64,000 nt of DNA from Marinobacter sp. (GCF_014859525.1 NZ_JACUUB010000006.1:25216-89215), one strand, 5' to 3'; counted from the stretch's first letter, positions 27,162 through 39,539 are shown. Notes: generated by a model from the letters alone, not told the origin. Translations and numbers: made by a program.

Positions 27162-29309
27162 ATGATTTACGAAGGTAAAGCCATCACGGTTAAAGAGATC
27201 GACGGTGGGATTGCTCAGTTGGACTTTGACTTGCAAGGCGAGTCAGTCAACAAGTTCAATCGCCTCACCATCGAAGAGCTGGGCGCCGCAGCTGAAGCAC
27301 TCAAATCCCAGAAGAAGCTTAAGGGTCTGGTGGTAACCAGCTCCAAGGACAGCTTTATTGTTGGTGCAGACATCACCGAGTTTACCGAGCTGTTTGCGGG
27401 TTCCGAGGAAGATCTCGTTGCCAACAATCTGAAGGCGAATGAAGTATTCAACGCCATCGAAGACCTTCCGTTCCCGACCGTAACCGCCATCAACGGTATT
27501 GCACTGGGCGGTGGTTTCGAGATGTGTCTGGCGACGGATTACCGTGTTATGGCGCCGAAGGCCAAAGTTGGCCTGCCGGAAGTCAAGCTGGGCATCTTCC
27601 CGGGCTTTGGCGGTACTGTTCGTCTGTCCCGCCTGGTGGGCGTAGATAACGCTGTTGAGTGGATTGCTGGCGGCACAGAAAACCGCGCCGATGCAGCCCT
27701 CAAAGTTGGTGCTGTAGATGCGGTAGTTGAAGCCGACAAGCTGGTCGATGCTGCTGTAGCCATTATCAAGCAGTGCAACGAAGGCAAGCTGGACAATCTG
27801 GCCCGTCGTGAAGAGAAGAAGGGCAAGATCAAGCTGAACGCCATGGAAAGCATGATGGCGTTCGAGATTTCCAAGGCGTTCGTGGCCGGTAAGGCTGGCA
27901 AGAACTACCCGGCGCCGGTGGAAGCCATTAAGACCATGCAGAAGCATGCCGGCATGACCCGCGACAAGGCGATCGAAGTAGAGGCCAAAGGCTTCGCCAA
28001 GATGGCCAAAACCAACGTGGCTGCGTGTCTGGTTGGTCTGTTCCTGAACGACCAGGCCCTGAAGAAAAAAGCCAGCGCCTGGGAAAAAGAAGCGTCTGAA
28101 GTGAAACTGGCTGCCGTACTCGGTGCTGGTATCATGGGTGGCGGTGTGGCGTTCCAGTCTGCGCTGAAAGGCACGCCGATCATCATGAAGGACATCAATC
28201 AGGGCGGCCTCACGCTGGGCCTGAGTGAAGCCAAGAAGCTACTGACCAAGCGCGTCGACAAGGGCAAGATGGATGCCGGCAAGATGGCCGACGTTCTGAA
28301 CAATATCACGCCAACCTTGAACTACGGTGATTTCAAAAACGTAGACCTGGTTGTTGAGGCGGTTGTTGAAAATCCGAAAGTGAAAGACGCGGTTCTTCGT
28401 GAAACCGAAGAAATGGTTCGCGATGACGCCATCATCACTTCCAACACCTCCACGATTTCCATCGACCTGCTGGCCAAAAACCTGAAGCGTCCGGAAAACT
28501 TCTGTGGCATGCACTTCTTTAACCCGGTGCATATGATGCCGCTGGTTGAGGTTATCCGCGGCGAGAAGACCAGTGATCGTGCTATCGCGACCACTGTGGC
28601 TTACGCCAAGGCAATGGGTAAGACCCCAATCGTTGTCAACGATTGTCCGGGCTTCCTGGTTAACCGTGTACTGTTCCCTTACTTCGGCGGTTTTGTCGGC
28701 CTGGTTCGTGACGGTGCCGACTTCCAGAAAGTTGACAAGGTGATGGAAAAGTTCGGCTGGCCGATGGGCCCCGCCTACCTGCTGGACGTTGTCGGCATGG
28801 ATACTGGCAAGCACGCCGGCGATGTCATGGCTGACGGCTTCCCGGATCGTATGAAGCATGCAGAAACCACTGCTATTGACGTGATGTTCGACAACAACCG
28901 TTACGGTCAGAAGACCAACGTTGGTTTCTACAAGTACGAACTGGATCGCAAAGGCAAGCAGAACAAGGTTGTTGATGAAGAAACCTACAAGCTGCTTGAG
29001 CCGGTTGTTCAGGGCAAGAATGAGTTCAGCGAAGAAGACATCATCGCTCGCATGATGATCCCGCTGTGTCTGGAGACTGTACGTTGCCTTGAAGATGGCA
29101 TCGTGGAAGATCCGGCCGACGCGGATATGGGTCTGATCTTCGGTATCGGCTTCCCGCCGTTCCGTGGTGGTGCCCTGCGCTACATCGATGACTTGGGTGT
29201 AGACAAGTTCGTTGAACTGGCAGACAAGTTTGCAGACCTTGGTCCTTTGTATCACCCGACCGAGAAGCTGCGTGAAATGGCCAAGACTGGCAAAAAGTTC
29301 TTTGGCTAA
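27162..29309 (+). CDS. fadB: Fatty-acid oxidation complex alpha subunit FadB
   Basis: A 715-residue multifunctional enzyme of beta-oxidation: enoyl-CoA hydratase, 3-hydroxyacyl-CoA dehydrogenase and related isomerase/epimerase activities. The N-terminal crotonase domain (1-190) has GADITEF and [18 protein letters not shown] with the catalytic glutamates; the dehydrogenase domain starts with the NAD motif GAGIMGGG near residue 320 and includes [15 protein letters not shown] with the catalytic His. The sequence is very close to Pseudomonas FadB (start [12 protein letters not shown]). ATG 27162 has GGAG 8 bases upstream. fadA follows after 33 bp. High-expression codon bias leaves a long antisense reading frame, which is not a gene. 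Confidence 0.97.
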   Translation: MIYEGKAITVKEIDGGIAQLDFDLQGESVNKFNRLTIEELGAAAEALKSQKKLKGLVVTSSKDSFIVGADITEFTELFAGSEEDLVANNLKANEVFNAIEDLPFPTVTAINGIALGGGFEMCLATDYRVMAPKAKVGLPEVKLGIFPGFGGTVRLSRLVGVDNAVEWIAGGTENRADAALKVGAVDAVVEADKLVDAAVAIIKQCNEGKLDNLARREEKKGKIKLNAMESMMAFEISKAFVAGKAGKNYPAPVEAIKTMQKHAGMTRDKAIEVEAKGFAKMAKTNVAACLVGLFLNDQALKKKASAWEKEASEVKLAAVLGAGIMGGGVAFQSALKGTPIIMKDINQGGLTLGLSEAKKLLTKRVDKGKMDAGKMADVLNNITPTLNYGDFKNVDLVVEAVVENPKVKDAVLRETEEMVRDDAIITSNTSTISIDLLAKNLKRPENFCGMHFFNPVHMMPLVEVIRGEKTSDRAIATTVAYAKAMGKTPIVVNDCPGFLVNRVLFPYFGGFVGLVRDGADFQKVDKVMEKFGWPMGPAYLLDVVGMDTGKHAGDVMADGFPDRMKHAETTAIDVMFDNNRYGQKTNVGFYKYELDRKGKQNKVVDEETYKLLEPVVQGKNEFSEEDIIARMMIPLCLETVRCLEDGIVEDPADADMGLIFGIGFPPFRGGALRYIDDLGVDKFVELADKFADLGPLYHPTEKLREMAKTGKKFFG

Positions 29310-29315
29310 CCCTGA

Positions 29316-30518
<1,203 letters not shown>

Positions 30519-30550
30519 TCCGCTGGTACGGTCATTGATGCTTGCTCAGG

Positions 30551-30572
30551 AGGCCCGGCTTTTGCCGGGCCT
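30551..30572 (+). terminator. Rho-independent terminator after fadA
   Basis: AGGCCCGGC-TTTT-GCCGGGCCT, a 9-bp GC-rich stem, followed by tcctgttt. It lies 32 bases after the fadA stop. Confidence 0.8.
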
Positions 30573-30654
30573 TCCTGTTTGTAGTGGCGCTAGAATGTGC
30601 GGGAATTGTAAAAAAAGGAGGACTGAAGTCAAAGAATGGGTTGTCTTGCTATTC

Positions 30655-30683
30655 TTGACCCTGTAAAACAGTGAGCCTATACA
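30655..30683 (+). promoter_or_regulatory. Promoter of topA
   Basis: TTGACC (30655-30660), 17-bp spacer and TATACA (30678-30683). Predicted start near 30690, giving a leader of about 94 bases. The in-frame ATG at 30709 would still be transcribed, but homology begins at 30784. Confidence 0.65.
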
Positions 30684-30783
30684 CAATGGCAACCTTAATG
30701 TTTTCCAGTTGCCTGATTTTTATGCGAGTTTGCGGTTTGTACAGCTCCTAACCGAATTATCGCCAAGGATACAGATCTCCGAT

Positions 30784-33423
30784 ATGGGTAAAAGTCTCGT
30801 TATTGTCGAGTCGCCAGCGAAAGCGAAGACCATCAACAAGTACCTGGGCTCGGATTTTATCGTTAAATCCAGCGTTGGCCACATTCGTGACCTGCCAGTC
30901 AGTGGCAGTGGCAGTCAGTCTGACCCGAAAGAACGCGCCAAGCAGGCTGCCGTTACTCGCAAACTTAACCCGGAAGAAAAGGCAGCTCACAAGAAACGTA
31001 AAGCCAGGGAGCAGCTTGTCGCCCGTATGGGAGTTGATCCGGATCAGGATTGGAGTGCTCGTTATGAGATCCTGCCCGGCAAGGAAAAAGTCGTCAGTGA
31101 ATTGAAGCGGCTCGCCAAATCTGCCGACCATATTTATCTGGCAACGGATTTGGATAGAGAAGGGGAGGCCATTGCCTGGCACCTCCAGGAAACCATTGGC
31201 GGCGAGCCTGAAAAGTACCGCCGCGTGGTGTTTAATGAGATCACCAAGCGCGCGATTCAGGATGCATTCAAAGATCCCGGTAGCCTGGACAATCACCGTG
31301 TAAATGCACAACAAGCCAGAAGATTTCTCGACCGCGTGGTCGGTTATATGGTTTCTCCGTTACTGTGGGCGAAGCTTGCCCGAGGGCTGTCGGCGGGGCG
31401 CGTGCAGTCTGTTGCTGTCCGGTTGATTGTCGAGCGTGAGCGCGAAATTCGTAAATTTGTACCAGAAGAATTCTGGCAATTGCATGCCGACTTAACTGCG
31501 ACTGGCACAAAGGATCCTGTTCGGTTTGAAGTGACGCGGCACGATGACAAACCGTATCGACCGGTCAACGAAATCCAAAGTAGTGAGCACGTAGCGCGTC
31601 TTGAGGCAGGCAGATTCAAGGTTGCCAAACGTGAGGATAAACCGACTCGCTCTAAACCTTCGGCACCGTTTATTACGTCGACGTTGCAGCAGGCGGCCAG
31701 TAACCGTTTGGGGTTCAGTGTCAAAAAGACCATGATGCTGGCGCAGCGTTTGTACGAGGCCGGGTTTATCACCTATATGCGTACTGACTCAACCAATCTG
31801 AGCCAGGATGCCGTGGCCAGCTGTCGTGAATTTGTCGAGAAACAGTTTGGTGAGCGCTATTTGCCTGACAACCCGCGTTTATACGGTAGCAAGGAAGGCG
31901 CTCAGGAGGCGCACGAGGCCATTCGGCCTTCCGATGTTGACCGCAGGCCTACCGACATCTCCGGTCTCGAAAAAGATGCAGAGAAGCTATACGACTTGAT
32001 CTGGCGGCAGTTCATTGCCTGTCAGATGGCGGACGCAGAATTCCTGAGCACGTCTATTGTGGTGGCAAACGGCGATTATGAATTGCGAACCCGTGGTCGT
32101 ATCGTCAAATTTGAAGGTTTTCTGAAAGCCGCACCCCAGTCGAGCAAGAAAGACGAAGATGTGGCGTTGCCAGACATCAAGGTCGATGAGGTGCTGGATC
32201 TGAAAAAGCTGGATCCGACTCAGCACTTCACCAAGCCATCACCTCGCTACACTGAGGCGAGCTTGGTAAAGGAACTCGAAAAGCAGGGGATTGGCCGTCC
32301 ATCGACCTACGCATCTATCATTTCTACGATCCAGGATCGAGGCTATGTTCGGCTGCAGAATCGCCGGTTTTACGCCGAAAAAATGGGCGAGATTGTCACC
32401 GAGCGCCTGGCTGAATCGTTTCCTAATCTGATGAACTACGATTTTACTGCACGACTTGAGGACGAGTTGGACCACATTGCCGGTGGTGATGTTAATTGGA
32501 AGACGGTTCTTAATGATTTCTACACCAAGTTTCGTGCTCAGCTTGAAAGCGCCGAGCAATCCGAAGGCGGAATGCGCGCCAACAGTCCGACGGAAACCGA
32601 TATTTCGTGTCCCAGTTGTGGCCGGAACATGCAAATCCGCGTTGCGAGTACGGGTGTGTTCCTGGGCTGCTCAGGTTACTCGCTGCCTCCGAAGGAGCGT
32701 TGCAAAACCACGATTAACCTGGTGTCCGGTGATGAGGTAGTCAGCGCCGATGAGGATGTCGAAGGCGAGGGTGAATCGCGGCTGCTCCGCAAAAAACGTC
32801 GCTGTGGCAAGTGCGGTTCGGCCATGGACAGTTATTTGATTGACGAGGCGCGCAAGCTTCACGTCTGCGGCAATAACCCGGATTGTTCTGGCTATGAAGT
32901 CGAGCAGGGCACCTTTCGGATCAAAGGATATGACGGACCGTCGCTTGAGTGTGACAAGTGTGGCTCTGAGATGCAGCTCAAGACCGGTCGTTTTGGTAAG
33001 TACTTCGGCTGTACCAATGCTGAGTGCAAAAACACCCGCAAGCTGTTGAAAAACGGAGAGCCGGCGCCGCCCAAAATGGACCCGGTGCCCATGCCGGAAT
33101 TGCAGTGCCAGAAGGTCGACGACACCTACGTTTTGCGGGATGGTGCCTCTGGCCTGTTCCTTGCGGCCAGCAAATTCCCGAAAAATCGGGAGACAAGGCC
33201 GCCATTGGTGATGGAAATAAAGCCGCACCGTAAAGAAATTGATCCAAAATATGACTATCTGATGGAGGCTCCAGAGCGGGATCCTGAGGGTAATCCGTCG
33301 GTGATTCGGTACAGCCGGAAGTCCAAAGAGCAGTACGTGATGTCAGAGCAGGACGGCAAAGCAACGGGTTGGTCTGCCTGGTATGAAGGCGGGCGCTGGG
33401 TTCCGAGAGATAAAAAGAAGTGA
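30784..33423 (+). CDS. topA: DNA topoisomerase I (TopA)
   Basis: An 879-residue type IA topoisomerase that relaxes negative supercoils. The Toprim domain begins [20 protein letters not shown] and has the acidic triad in [14 protein letters not shown]. The catalytic tyrosine is in [11 protein letters not shown], near residue 320. The C-terminus has three zinc-ribbon topoisomerase motifs, recognisable as [14 protein letters not shown] and CDKCGSEM with their partner cysteines, and a further basic domain. ATG 30784 matches the conserved start; the frame is open back to 30709. It has its own promoter and converges on the gene at 33523. Confidence 0.96.
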   Translation: MGKSLVIVESPAKAKTINKYLGSDFIVKSSVGHIRDLPVSGSGSQSDPKERAKQAAVTRKLNPEEKAAHKKRKAREQLVARMGVDPDQDWSARYEILPGKEKVVSELKRLAKSADHIYLATDLDREGEAIAWHLQETIGGEPEKYRRVVFNEITKRAIQDAFKDPGSLDNHRVNAQQARRFLDRVVGYMVSPLLWAKLARGLSAGRVQSVAVRLIVEREREIRKFVPEEFWQLHADLTATGTKDPVRFEVTRHDDKPYRPVNEIQSSEHVARLEAGRFKVAKREDKPTRSKPSAPFITSTLQQAASNRLGFSVKKTMMLAQRLYEAGFITYMRTDSTNLSQDAVASCREFVEKQFGERYLPDNPRLYGSKEGAQEAHEAIRPSDVDRRPTDISGLEKDAEKLYDLIWRQFIACQMADAEFLSTSIVVANGDYELRTRGRIVKFEGFLKAAPQSSKKDEDVALPDIKVDEVLDLKKLDPTQHFTKPSPRYTEASLVKELEKQGIGRPSTYASIISTIQDRGYVRLQNRRFYAEKMGEIVTERLAESFPNLMNYDFTARLEDELDHIAGGDVNWKTVLNDFYTKFRAQLESAEQSEGGMRANSPTETDISCPSCGRNMQIRVASTGVFLGCSGYSLPPKERCKTTINLVSGDEVVSADEDVEGEGESRLLRKKRRCGKCGSAMDSYLIDEARKLHVCGNNPDCSGYEVEQGTFRIKGYDGPSLECDKCGSEMQLKTGRFGKYFGCTNAECKNTRKLLKNGEPAPPKMDPVPMPELQCQKVDDTYVLRDGASGLFLAASKFPKNRETRPPLVMEIKPHRKEIDPKYDYLMEAPERDPEGNPSVIRYSRKSKEQYVMSEQDGKATGWSAWYEGGRWVPRDKKK

Positions 33424-33442
33424 TTTTCTAGCCATTAAATCT

Positions 33443-33476
33443 GCGAACCAACGTTTTTGCTGTGCTGTTGGTTCGC
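33443..33476. terminator. Hairpin between topA and the convergent dehydrogenase gene
   Basis: GCGAACCAAC and GTTGGTTCGC form a 10-bp perfect stem with a 14-base loop, 20 bases after the topA stop. No clean T-run follows, so termination is likely but not certain. Confidence 0.5.
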
Positions 33477-33522
33477 GGGTTTCGAGGTTATTCCCGCTTT
33501 GGGGCCTGGTTGTGGCCCGGCG

Positions 33523-34392
33523 TTATTTTTTCCGAAGGCGCTGAATCAGCGAAGACGTATCCCATCGATTACCCCCCATATCCTGTACATCGCTGTAAAA
33601 CTGATCCACCAGAGCGGTAACTGGCAGTTTTGAGCCGTTGCGGCGGGCTTCATCCAGGCAGATTCCCAAATCCTTGCGCATCCAATCCACGGCAAACCCG
33701 TGATTGAATTCGCCATCAATCATCGTTCCAGAACGGTTTTCCATTTGCCATGATTGGGCGGCACCTTTGGAAATCACATCAATGACCTTGCGAACGTCCA
33801 GTTCTGCCTGTTCGGCAAAATGCAGGGCCTCAGACAGGCCTTGCAGTAGTCCGGCAATGGCAATCTGGTTAACCATTTTGGTTTTTTGACCGCTGCCTAC
33901 AGGCCCCATCAAGTTAAGTGCCCGGGCATAGCACTCGAGGACCGGCCGAACAGCATCAAAGTGCTCCTGTGTACCGCCACACATGATGGTTAACTGGCCG
34001 TTTTCGGCACCCTGCTGGCCGCCGGAAACCGGCGCATCAATAAAGCCGAGGCCACGGTTGTTGGCAGCTTTGGCCAGGCGCTCCGCAATGCCGGCAGACG
34101 CTGTTGTGTGATCCACAAGAAGTGCAGACGGAGGTGCTTTGGCGATAATGCCTTCAGGTGATTCGTAGACCTCTCTGAGATCTTCGTCGGCGCCAACGCA
34201 TGTGAGGATGATATCGGCCTGTGCAACTGCTTTTGCAATATTGTCAGCGGCTGCTCCACCAAATTCATTGGCCCACCTTTGAGCTGTTTTCGATGTTCGA
34301 TTCCAGACGGACACGCCGTGGCCGGCCTTGCTCAGGTGGCCGGCCATTGGGTACCCCATCACGCCAAGTCCAATGAAAGCGATCTGTGCCAT
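33523..34392 (-). CDS. 3-hydroxyisobutyrate dehydrogenase-family oxidoreductase
   Basis: A 289-residue NAD(P)-dependent beta-hydroxyacid dehydrogenase. Rossmann motif IAFIGLGVMGYPMAGHL at the N-terminus, substrate-binding DAPVSGGQQGAENGQLT (about 120-136), and catalytic lysine in GSGQKTKMVNQ near residue 170. The family includes 3-hydroxyisobutyrate, tartronate semialdehyde and glyoxylate/succinate-semialdehyde reductases; no neighbouring valine or glycerate genes allow a choice. It lies 104 bp downstream of gltA, separated by a terminator. Confidence 0.85.
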   Translation of the reverse strand: MAQIAFIGLGVMGYPMAGHLSKAGHGVSVWNRTSKTAQRWANEFGGAAADNIAKAVAQADIILTCVGADEDLREVYESPEGIIAKAPPSALLVDHTTASAGIAERLAKAANNRGLGFIDAPVSGGQQGAENGQLTIMCGGTQEHFDAVRPVLECYARALNLMGPVGSGQKTKMVNQIAIAGLLQGLSEALHFAEQAELDVRKVIDVISKGAAQSWQMENRSGTMIDGEFNHGFAVDWMRKDLGICLDEARRNGSKLPVTALVDQFYSDVQDMGGNRWDTSSLIQRLRKK

Positions 34393-34444
34393 AGAGCCTT
34401 GCCCTCGTTGTTATCAGTTTTTATCTTTGTCGTTCCATAATACG

Positions 34445-34473
34445 AAAAAAGCCGCTGAGATCAGCGGCTTTTT
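34445..34473 (-). terminator. Rho-independent terminator after gltA
   Basis: GCCGCTG/CAGCGGC stem around a small loop, flanked by AAAAAA on one side and TTTTT on the other, so it can work in both directions. It sits 24 bases past the gltA stop on the minus strand. Confidence 0.85.
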
Positions 34474-34496
34474 GGGTTCTGAGTGTAAAGTGCCAC

Positions 34497-35771
34497 TCAG
34501 TTTTTCGGGTAGTCGCGTTTCGGCGAGCCTGTATACAGCTGGCGCGGACGGCCGATGCGGTAGTTGCCGCTGACCATTTCGTTCCAGTGCGAGAACCAGC
34601 CAATGGTACGCGACATCGCGAAGATCACGGTAAACATCGACGTTGGGATACCAATGGCCTTCAGGATGATGCCGGAGTAGAAGTCGACGTTCGGGTACAG
34701 CTGGCGCTGCACGAAGTATTCGTCTTCCAGGGCAATCTGTTCCAGGCGCTGGGCAATTTTCAGGAGAGGATCGTTTTCCAGGCCGAGCTCGCTCAATACC
34801 TGGTGAGCGGTTTCGCTCATCACTTTGGCGCGCGGATCAAAGTTTTTATAAACCCGGTGGCCAAAGCCCATCAGACGGAACGGATCGTTCTTGTCTTTGG
34901 CTTTCGCGATGAAGGTATCGATGTTGGCGACATCGCCGATTTCGGCCAGCATATCCAGAACAGCTTCGTTGGCACCGCCATGAGCGGGTCCCCACAAGGC
35001 CGCGATACCAGAGGCGATGCAGGCGTAGGGGTTGGCGCCGGTAGAGCCAGCCAGGCGAACGGTAGAGGTAGAGGCGTTCTGCTCGTGATCAGCGTGCAGG
35101 ATGAAGATCTTGTCCATGGCATTGGCCAGCACCGGATTCGGCTGATATTCCTCGCAAGGCGTGCCAAACATCATGTGCAGGAAGTTTTCAGCGTAGGACA
35201 GGTCGTTGCGCGGGTACATGAACGGCTGACCGACCGAATACTTGTAACACCAGGCCGCAATGGTCGGCATTTTGGCGATCAGGCGGTGTCCAGTGACCTC
35301 GCGCTGCTTGGGATCGGTGACGTCCATCTGGTCATGGTAGAACGCGGACAGGGCGCCAACAACGCCACACATGATGGCCATCGGATGCGCATCACGGCGG
35401 AAGCCGTTGAAGAAATTGCGCATCTGATCGTGCAGCATGGTGTGGTTTTTGATGGTGTCGTGGAACCGTTTGTTCTCTTCCGCAGTCGGCAGCTCACCAT
35501 TCAAAAGCAGATAGCAGACCTCGAGAAAATCGGATTGCTCGGCCAGCTGGTCGATCGGGTAACCACGGTGAAGCAGCACGCCTTTGGCTCCATCAATGTA
35601 GGTGATGGCAGATTCGCAGGCTGCAGTGGATACAAAGCCGGGATCGTAGGTGAAGACGCCTTCCTGGACCAGGCCACGTACGTCAATAACGTCAGGGCCG
35701 ACGGTGCCGGAATACATCGGTAGCTCAATGGACTTATCTCCCACCGAGAGCGTGGCTTTCCTGTCGGTCAT
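34497..35771 (-). CDS. gltA: Citrate synthase (type II, hexameric)
   Basis: A 424-residue enzyme joining acetyl-CoA and oxaloacetate, the entry step of the TCA cycle. Length and N-terminal beta domain ([21 protein letters not shown]) are those of the NADH-inhibited Gram-negative type. Catalytic residues lie in [18 protein letters not shown] and [14 protein letters not shown], with the aspartate in the [15 protein letters not shown] segment. A GGAGAGC ribosome-binding site precedes ATG 35771. It is divergent from sdhC. Confidence 0.97.
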   Translation of the reverse strand: MTDRKATLSVGDKSIELPMYSGTVGPDVIDVRGLVQEGVFTYDPGFVSTAACESAITYIDGAKGVLLHRGYPIDQLAEQSDFLEVCYLLLNGELPTAEENKRFHDTIKNHTMLHDQMRNFFNGFRRDAHPMAIMCGVVGALSAFYHDQMDVTDPKQREVTGHRLIAKMPTIAAWCYKYSVGQPFMYPRNDLSYAENFLHMMFGTPCEEYQPNPVLANAMDKIFILHADHEQNASTSTVRLAGSTGANPYACIASGIAALWGPAHGGANEAVLDMLAEIGDVANIDTFIAKAKDKNDPFRLMGFGHRVYKNFDPRAKVMSETAHQVLSELGLENDPLLKIAQRLEQIALEDEYFVQRQLYPNVDFYSGIILKAIGIPTSMFTVIFAMSRTIGWFSHWNEMVSGNYRIGRPRQLYTGSPKRDYPKN

Positions 35772-35858
35772 GTTGCTCTCCTGTCTGATTGGCTGTAATA
35801 GCTTTTCTGCATGTGTAGATGCGCAAGGAAGCGCGTATTATCGCAAAACTGGCGGCAA

Positions 35859-35886
35859 AATATAGGGCGTTAGCTTTTTTTGTCAA
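35859..35886 (-). promoter_or_regulatory. Promoter of gltA
   Basis: Minus-strand TTGACA (35886-35881), 16-bp spacer and TATATT (35864-35859). Predicted start near 35852, giving an 80-base leader. The 35772-36248 gap between gltA and sdhC otherwise holds no gene. Confidence 0.7.
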
Positions 35887-36037
35887 TGGACTCTGAGTTA
35901 AAAGCGGGAATTTAACGTTTTCTGTAAATGAGGGATATCCCGAATAACGGTACTCACTGGCATAAATTGGATTTGTCAATAAGCCTTATAGAGGGCGAGG
36001 GCTGGCTATTCTCAAGATTTTGAAGGTTGTTGCAAGT

Positions 36038-36066
36038 TTGTAATTACCGGGGCGTCTCCTTATAAT
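36038..36066 (+). promoter_or_regulatory. Promoter of sdhCDAB
   Basis: TTGTAA (36038-36043), 17-bp spacer and a perfect TATAAT (36061-36066). Predicted start near 36073, leaving a leader of about 176 bases before the sdhC GTG, long enough for post-transcriptional control. Confidence 0.7.
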
Positions 36067-36248
36067 CCGTAGCCCGGAATCGGGGATGCACCTTAATGCG
36101 CGCTTCAGTATAGCAAGCTACCGGGTTGCCATCCGCCCTCCTGAACCAATCGGTTATCGGTAACCTGCCGATCGCCCGATCGAAATATACACCAACCATC
36201 CGCCGCCGTTTTCGGTCCCGCGGAACCAAAAGAGAGTGTGAGAGCGCT

Positions 36249-36623
36249 GTGAATAGCAAACGACCAGTAAATCTCGATCTCGGCAAGTTCCATTTCCCGC
36301 TGCCTGCCATCACATCGATCCTGCATCGCATCAGCGGCATCATCATTTTTGTGGGTGTTGCCTTCCTGTTGTACGGTCTGGATCTCTCCCTGTCCGGAGA
36401 AGATGGTTTTGCCCGGGTAAGTGAACTGCTGGACAGCTTCCTTGCCAAGCTGATTATTTGGGGCATCCTTTCTGCTCTGCTTTACCACCTCGTTGCAGGT
36501 ATCAAGCACCTGCTCATGGATATGGGTATTGCCGAGGAACTCGAAAGCGGTCGTCTCGCCGCGAAGATCACTTTAGTGGTTTCCATTGTTCTCATTATTC
36601 TGGCTGGAGTCTGGGTATGGTAA
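36249..36623 (+). CDS. sdhC: Succinate dehydrogenase cytochrome b556 subunit
   Basis: A 124-residue membrane subunit of complex II that binds haem b and ubiquinone with SdhD. Conserved start NSKRPVNLDLGKFHFPLPAITSILHR (shown by residues 2-27), with SILHRISG holding quinone-site Ser and Arg, and the haem-ligand histidine in LLYHLVAGIKHLLMD near residue 82. Three transmembrane helices. GTG 36249 is chosen because it gives the standard start and length; the frame is open upstream to 36126 within the leader. It overlaps sdhD by 7 bases. Confidence 0.93.
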   Translation: MNSKRPVNLDLGKFHFPLPAITSILHRISGIIIFVGVAFLLYGLDLSLSGEDGFARVSELLDSFLAKLIIWGILSALLYHLVAGIKHLLMDMGIAEELESGRLAAKITLVVSIVLIILAGVWVW

Positions 36624-36961
36624 GCAGCGTAACTAACCTCGGCCGAAGTGGCGTTTTTGACTGGTTGATCCAGCGCGTTACCGCCTACGTACTGGCTCTG
36701 TACACCCTGTTCCTGCTGGGCTTCATGGTGTTCAGTGACGTTAACTACGAAACCTGGGCAGCACTGTTCTCGCAAACCTGGTTCCGTATCTTTACTCTTC
36801 TGGCGCTCCTGTCCATTGGCGCTCACGCCTGGGTTGGGCTCTGGACAGTCACTACCGATTATATCAAGGCGATGGCGCCGCGTTTCCTGGTGCAGGCGCT
36901 GTGTGGTTTGACCATGTTCGTGTATGTGATTTGGGGCATTCAGATTCTTTGGGGGCTTTAA
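36617..36961 (+). CDS. sdhD: Succinate dehydrogenase membrane anchor subunit
   Basis: A 114-residue protein with three transmembrane helices that, with SdhC, anchors SdhAB and forms the quinone site. The start VSSVTNLGRSGVFDWLIQR and the haem-region histidine in LLSIGAHAWVGLWTVTTDY are typical. ATG 36617 overlaps the sdhC stop, implying translational coupling; sdhA begins 3 bases after its end. Confidence 0.93.
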   Translation: MVSSVTNLGRSGVFDWLIQRVTAYVLALYTLFLLGFMVFSDVNYETWAALFSQTWFRIFTLLALLSIGAHAWVGLWTVTTDYIKAMAPRFLVQALCGLTMFVYVIWGIQILWGL

Positions 36962-36964
36962 TAG

Positions 36965-38737
36965 ATGGCTAATATCAAGACCATGTCTTATGACGCGATT
37001 GTTATCGGCGGTGGCGGCGCCGGTATGCGGGCTGCCCTGCAGTTGACCGAGTCCGGCGTCAACACTGCCTGTATCACAAAAGTGTTCCCGACGCGCTCGC
37101 ACACAGTGTCTGCGCAGGGCGGTATCACTTGTGCGATCGCAAGTGCTGACCCCAATGATGATTGGCGCTGGCACATGTATGACACCGTCAAGGGCTCGGA
37201 TTACATTGCCGACCAGGATGCGGTTGAGTATATGTGTTCAGTAGGTCCGCAGGCGGTCTTTGAGCTTGAGCATATGGGACTTCCATTTTCACGGACTGAG
37301 CAGGGCCGTATTTATCAGCGTCCATTCGGCGGTCAGTCCAAGGGCCCTGATAACCCTACTCAGGCGGCACGTACCTGTGCAGCTGCCGACCGTACCGGTC
37401 ACGCGCTTCTGCATACGCTTTATCAGGCAAACCTCAAGGGTGGTACAACCTTCCTGAATGAGTGGTATGCGGTTGATCTGGTCAAGAACAGCAAGAACGA
37501 AGTGGTTGGTGTCGTTGCTATCGAGATCGAAACTGGCGAAGTGGCTTACATCAAGTCCAAAGCGACTGTGTTGGCTACCGGTGGAGCAGGTCGGATCTAC
37601 GCTTCCACTACCAACGCTTTGATCAACACCGGCGACGGCATTGGCATGGCACTGCGTGCGGGTTTCCCGATGCAGGATATGGAAATGTGGCAGTTCCACC
37701 CAACTGGCATCCACGGTGCTGGCACCTTGGTAACCGAGGGTTGCCGCGGTGAAGGTGGCTACCTGATCAATGCGGAAGGCGAGCGCTTCATGGAGCGTTA
37801 TGCGCCAAACGCAAAAGACCTGGCTGGTCGTGATGTTGTGGCGCGGGCCATGGTTATCGAGATTCTTGAGGGTCGTGGCTGCGGTCCAGAAAAGGACCAC
37901 GTTCTGCTGAAACTGGATCATCTTGGCGAAGAAACGCTGAATCTGCGCTTGCCGGGCATCTGTGAGCTTTCTCGCACGTTTGCTCATGTTGATCCGGTGA
38001 AAGAGCCGGTTCCGGTTGTGCCAACCTGTCACTACATGATGGGTGGTATTCCGACCAACGTTGGCGGGCAGGCACTCACCCAGGACGAAAATGGCACCGA
38101 CAAGCCTATTCCGGGCCTGTTCGCTTGTGGCGAAGCCGCCTGCGTGTCGGTACATGGCGCCAATCGCCTGGGCGGTAATTCGCTGCTGGACCTGGTGGTA
38201 TTTGGTCGTGCTGCAGGTCTTCATATTGAGGAACAGTTGCGCGGCGGGTTTGAGGTTGATGCTGCCAGTGAGGAAGACATCAAGCGGGCAATGGCGCGTC
38301 TTGATCGTCTGAACAGCGCTTCGGAAGGTGAAAGCGTGGCTGCGGTCCGCAAAGATCTTCAGAACTGCATGCAGCTATACTTTGGCGTTTTCCGTGACGG
38401 TAAAAGTATGGAGGAAGGCCTCAGGAAGCTGGAAGCGATTGGTGAGCGGGTTCGCAACACCAAGCTGTCTGATACCAGCAGTGCTTTCAATACCGCACGT
38501 ATCGAAGCGCTGGAGCTCGACAATCTGTTCGAAGTGGCACTGGCGACTGCGATCTCGGCATACGAGCGCAAAGAGAGTCGGGGCGCTCATGCCCGGAACG
38601 ATTTCACCGAACGTGATGATGAGAACTGGCTGAAGCACTCCATGTACTTCCCGCTGGACAAGCGCGTTGGTAAGCGTGACGTGAACTTTGCGCCGAAGAC
38701 CGTAGACACCTTCCAGCCGAAGGTCCGGACTTACTAA
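36965..38737 (+). CDS. sdhA: Succinate dehydrogenase flavoprotein subunit
   Basis: A 590-residue catalytic subunit that oxidises succinate to fumarate. FAD-binding [11 protein letters not shown] near residue 15, and His46 in [11 protein letters not shown] is the covalent FAD attachment site. The substrate/catalytic region includes [23 protein letters not shown] and the catalytic Arg in [19 protein letters not shown]. The C-terminal helical domain ends [11 protein letters not shown]. Part of the sdhCDAB operon; a GGGGGAC ribosome-binding site for sdhB follows its stop. Confidence 0.98.
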   Translation: MANIKTMSYDAIVIGGGGAGMRAALQLTESGVNTACITKVFPTRSHTVSAQGGITCAIASADPNDDWRWHMYDTVKGSDYIADQDAVEYMCSVGPQAVFELEHMGLPFSRTEQGRIYQRPFGGQSKGPDNPTQAARTCAAADRTGHALLHTLYQANLKGGTTFLNEWYAVDLVKNSKNEVVGVVAIEIETGEVAYIKSKATVLATGGAGRIYASTTNALINTGDGIGMALRAGFPMQDMEMWQFHPTGIHGAGTLVTEGCRGEGGYLINAEGERFMERYAPNAKDLAGRDVVARAMVIEILEGRGCGPEKDHVLLKLDHLGEETLNLRLPGICELSRTFAHVDPVKEPVPVVPTCHYMMGGIPTNVGGQALTQDENGTDKPIPGLFACGEAACVSVHGANRLGGNSLLDLVVFGRAAGLHIEEQLRGGFEVDAASEEDIKRAMARLDRLNSASEGESVAAVRKDLQNCMQLYFGVFRDGKSMEEGLRKLEAIGERVRNTKLSDTSSAFNTARIEALELDNLFEVALATAISAYERKESRGAHARNDFTERDDENWLKHSMYFPLDKRVGKRDVNFAPKTVDTFQPKVRTY

Positions 38738-38750
38738 GGGGGACGTGAAA

Positions 38751-39455
38751 ATGTTAGTAAGCCTTTATCGTTATAATCCGGAAAGTGATAACGCGCCCTA
38801 TATGCAGGACGTGGAGGTCGACATTCCGGAAGGTAAGGATTTGATGGTTCTTGATGTGTTGAATCTCATCAAGGAGCGAGATCCTTCAATGGCGTACCGT
38901 CGCTCATGCCGGGAAGGAGTTTGTGGCTCCGATGGCATGAATATGAACGGCACCAACGGCTTGGCGTGCATTACGCCGATGTCTCAGGTGGTCAAGAATA
39001 ACAAGCTGGTGTTGCGCCCGCTGCCGGGGCTGCCGGTTATTCGTGATCTCGTTGTGGATATGAGTCTGTTCTACAAGCAGTACGAAAAGGTTATGCCGTA
39101 TTTGGTCAACGACACCCCTGCGCCCGCGATTGAGCGGCTGCAGACTCCGGAAGATCGTGAAAAGCTGGATGGCTTGTACGAGTGTATTCTTTGCGCGTGC
39201 TGTTCGACAGCCTGCCCGTCGTTCTGGTGGAATCCGGATAAATTTATTGGTCCTTCAGGGCTGCTTCAGGCCTACCGGTTCCTGGCGGACAGTCGTGATA
39301 CCGCCCAGGCAGAGCGGTTGGCCAATCTGGACGATCCGTTCAGCGTGTTCCGCTGTCGGGGGATCATGAATTGTGTCAGTGTTTGTCCAAAAGGCCTGAA
39401 CCCCACGAAAGCAATCGGCCATATCCGTAACCTGTTGCTGCAACGGGCTACTTGA
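38751..39455 (+). CDS. sdhB: Succinate dehydrogenase iron-sulfur subunit
   Basis: A 234-residue electron-transfer subunit. The [2Fe-2S] ligands are in SCREGVCGSDGMNMNG plus a later Cys; the [4Fe-4S] and [3Fe-4S] ligands are in CILCACCSTACPSFWW and CRGIMNCVSVCPKGLNP. ATG 38751 is preferred to GTG 38745 because AAGGGGG lies at proper spacing before it. It closes the sdh part of the cluster. The next gene, sucA, is 316 bp away across a hairpin. Confidence 0.97.
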   Translation: MLVSLYRYNPESDNAPYMQDVEVDIPEGKDLMVLDVLNLIKERDPSMAYRRSCREGVCGSDGMNMNGTNGLACITPMSQVVKNNKLVLRPLPGLPVIRDLVVDMSLFYKQYEKVMPYLVNDTPAPAIERLQTPEDREKLDGLYECILCACCSTACPSFWWNPDKFIGPSGLLQAYRFLADSRDTAQAERLANLDDPFSVFRCRGIMNCVSVCPKGLNPTKAIGHIRNLLLQRAT

Positions 39456-39509
39456 TCGGCAAATTTTGCAGAACCCGCTATACTGGTGTTTCGGCATCAG
39501 GTTGTACCC

Positions 39510-39539
39510 TTGAAGGCCTCGCTTATGCGGGGCCTTCAA
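39510..39539 (+). terminator. Hairpin between sdhB and sucA
   Basis: TTGAAGGCC and GGCCTTCAA with an inner CGC/GCG pairing make a long stem around TTAT, 54 bases after sdhB. No T-run follows, so it could be a weak terminator or an mRNA 3' protector that sets sdh/suc expression ratio. The remainder of 39456-39771 holds no gene. Confidence 0.5.

Noticed and set aside
27104..27178. 24-codon frame ending 17 bases inside fadB
   Set aside because: Could be an upstream peptide controlling fadB, but it has no good ribosome-binding site, and fadB has its own GGAG.
37289..38224. 311-codon minus-strand frame opposite sdhA
   Set aside because: Antisense shadow of a highly biased gene, with no motif or ribosome-binding site.
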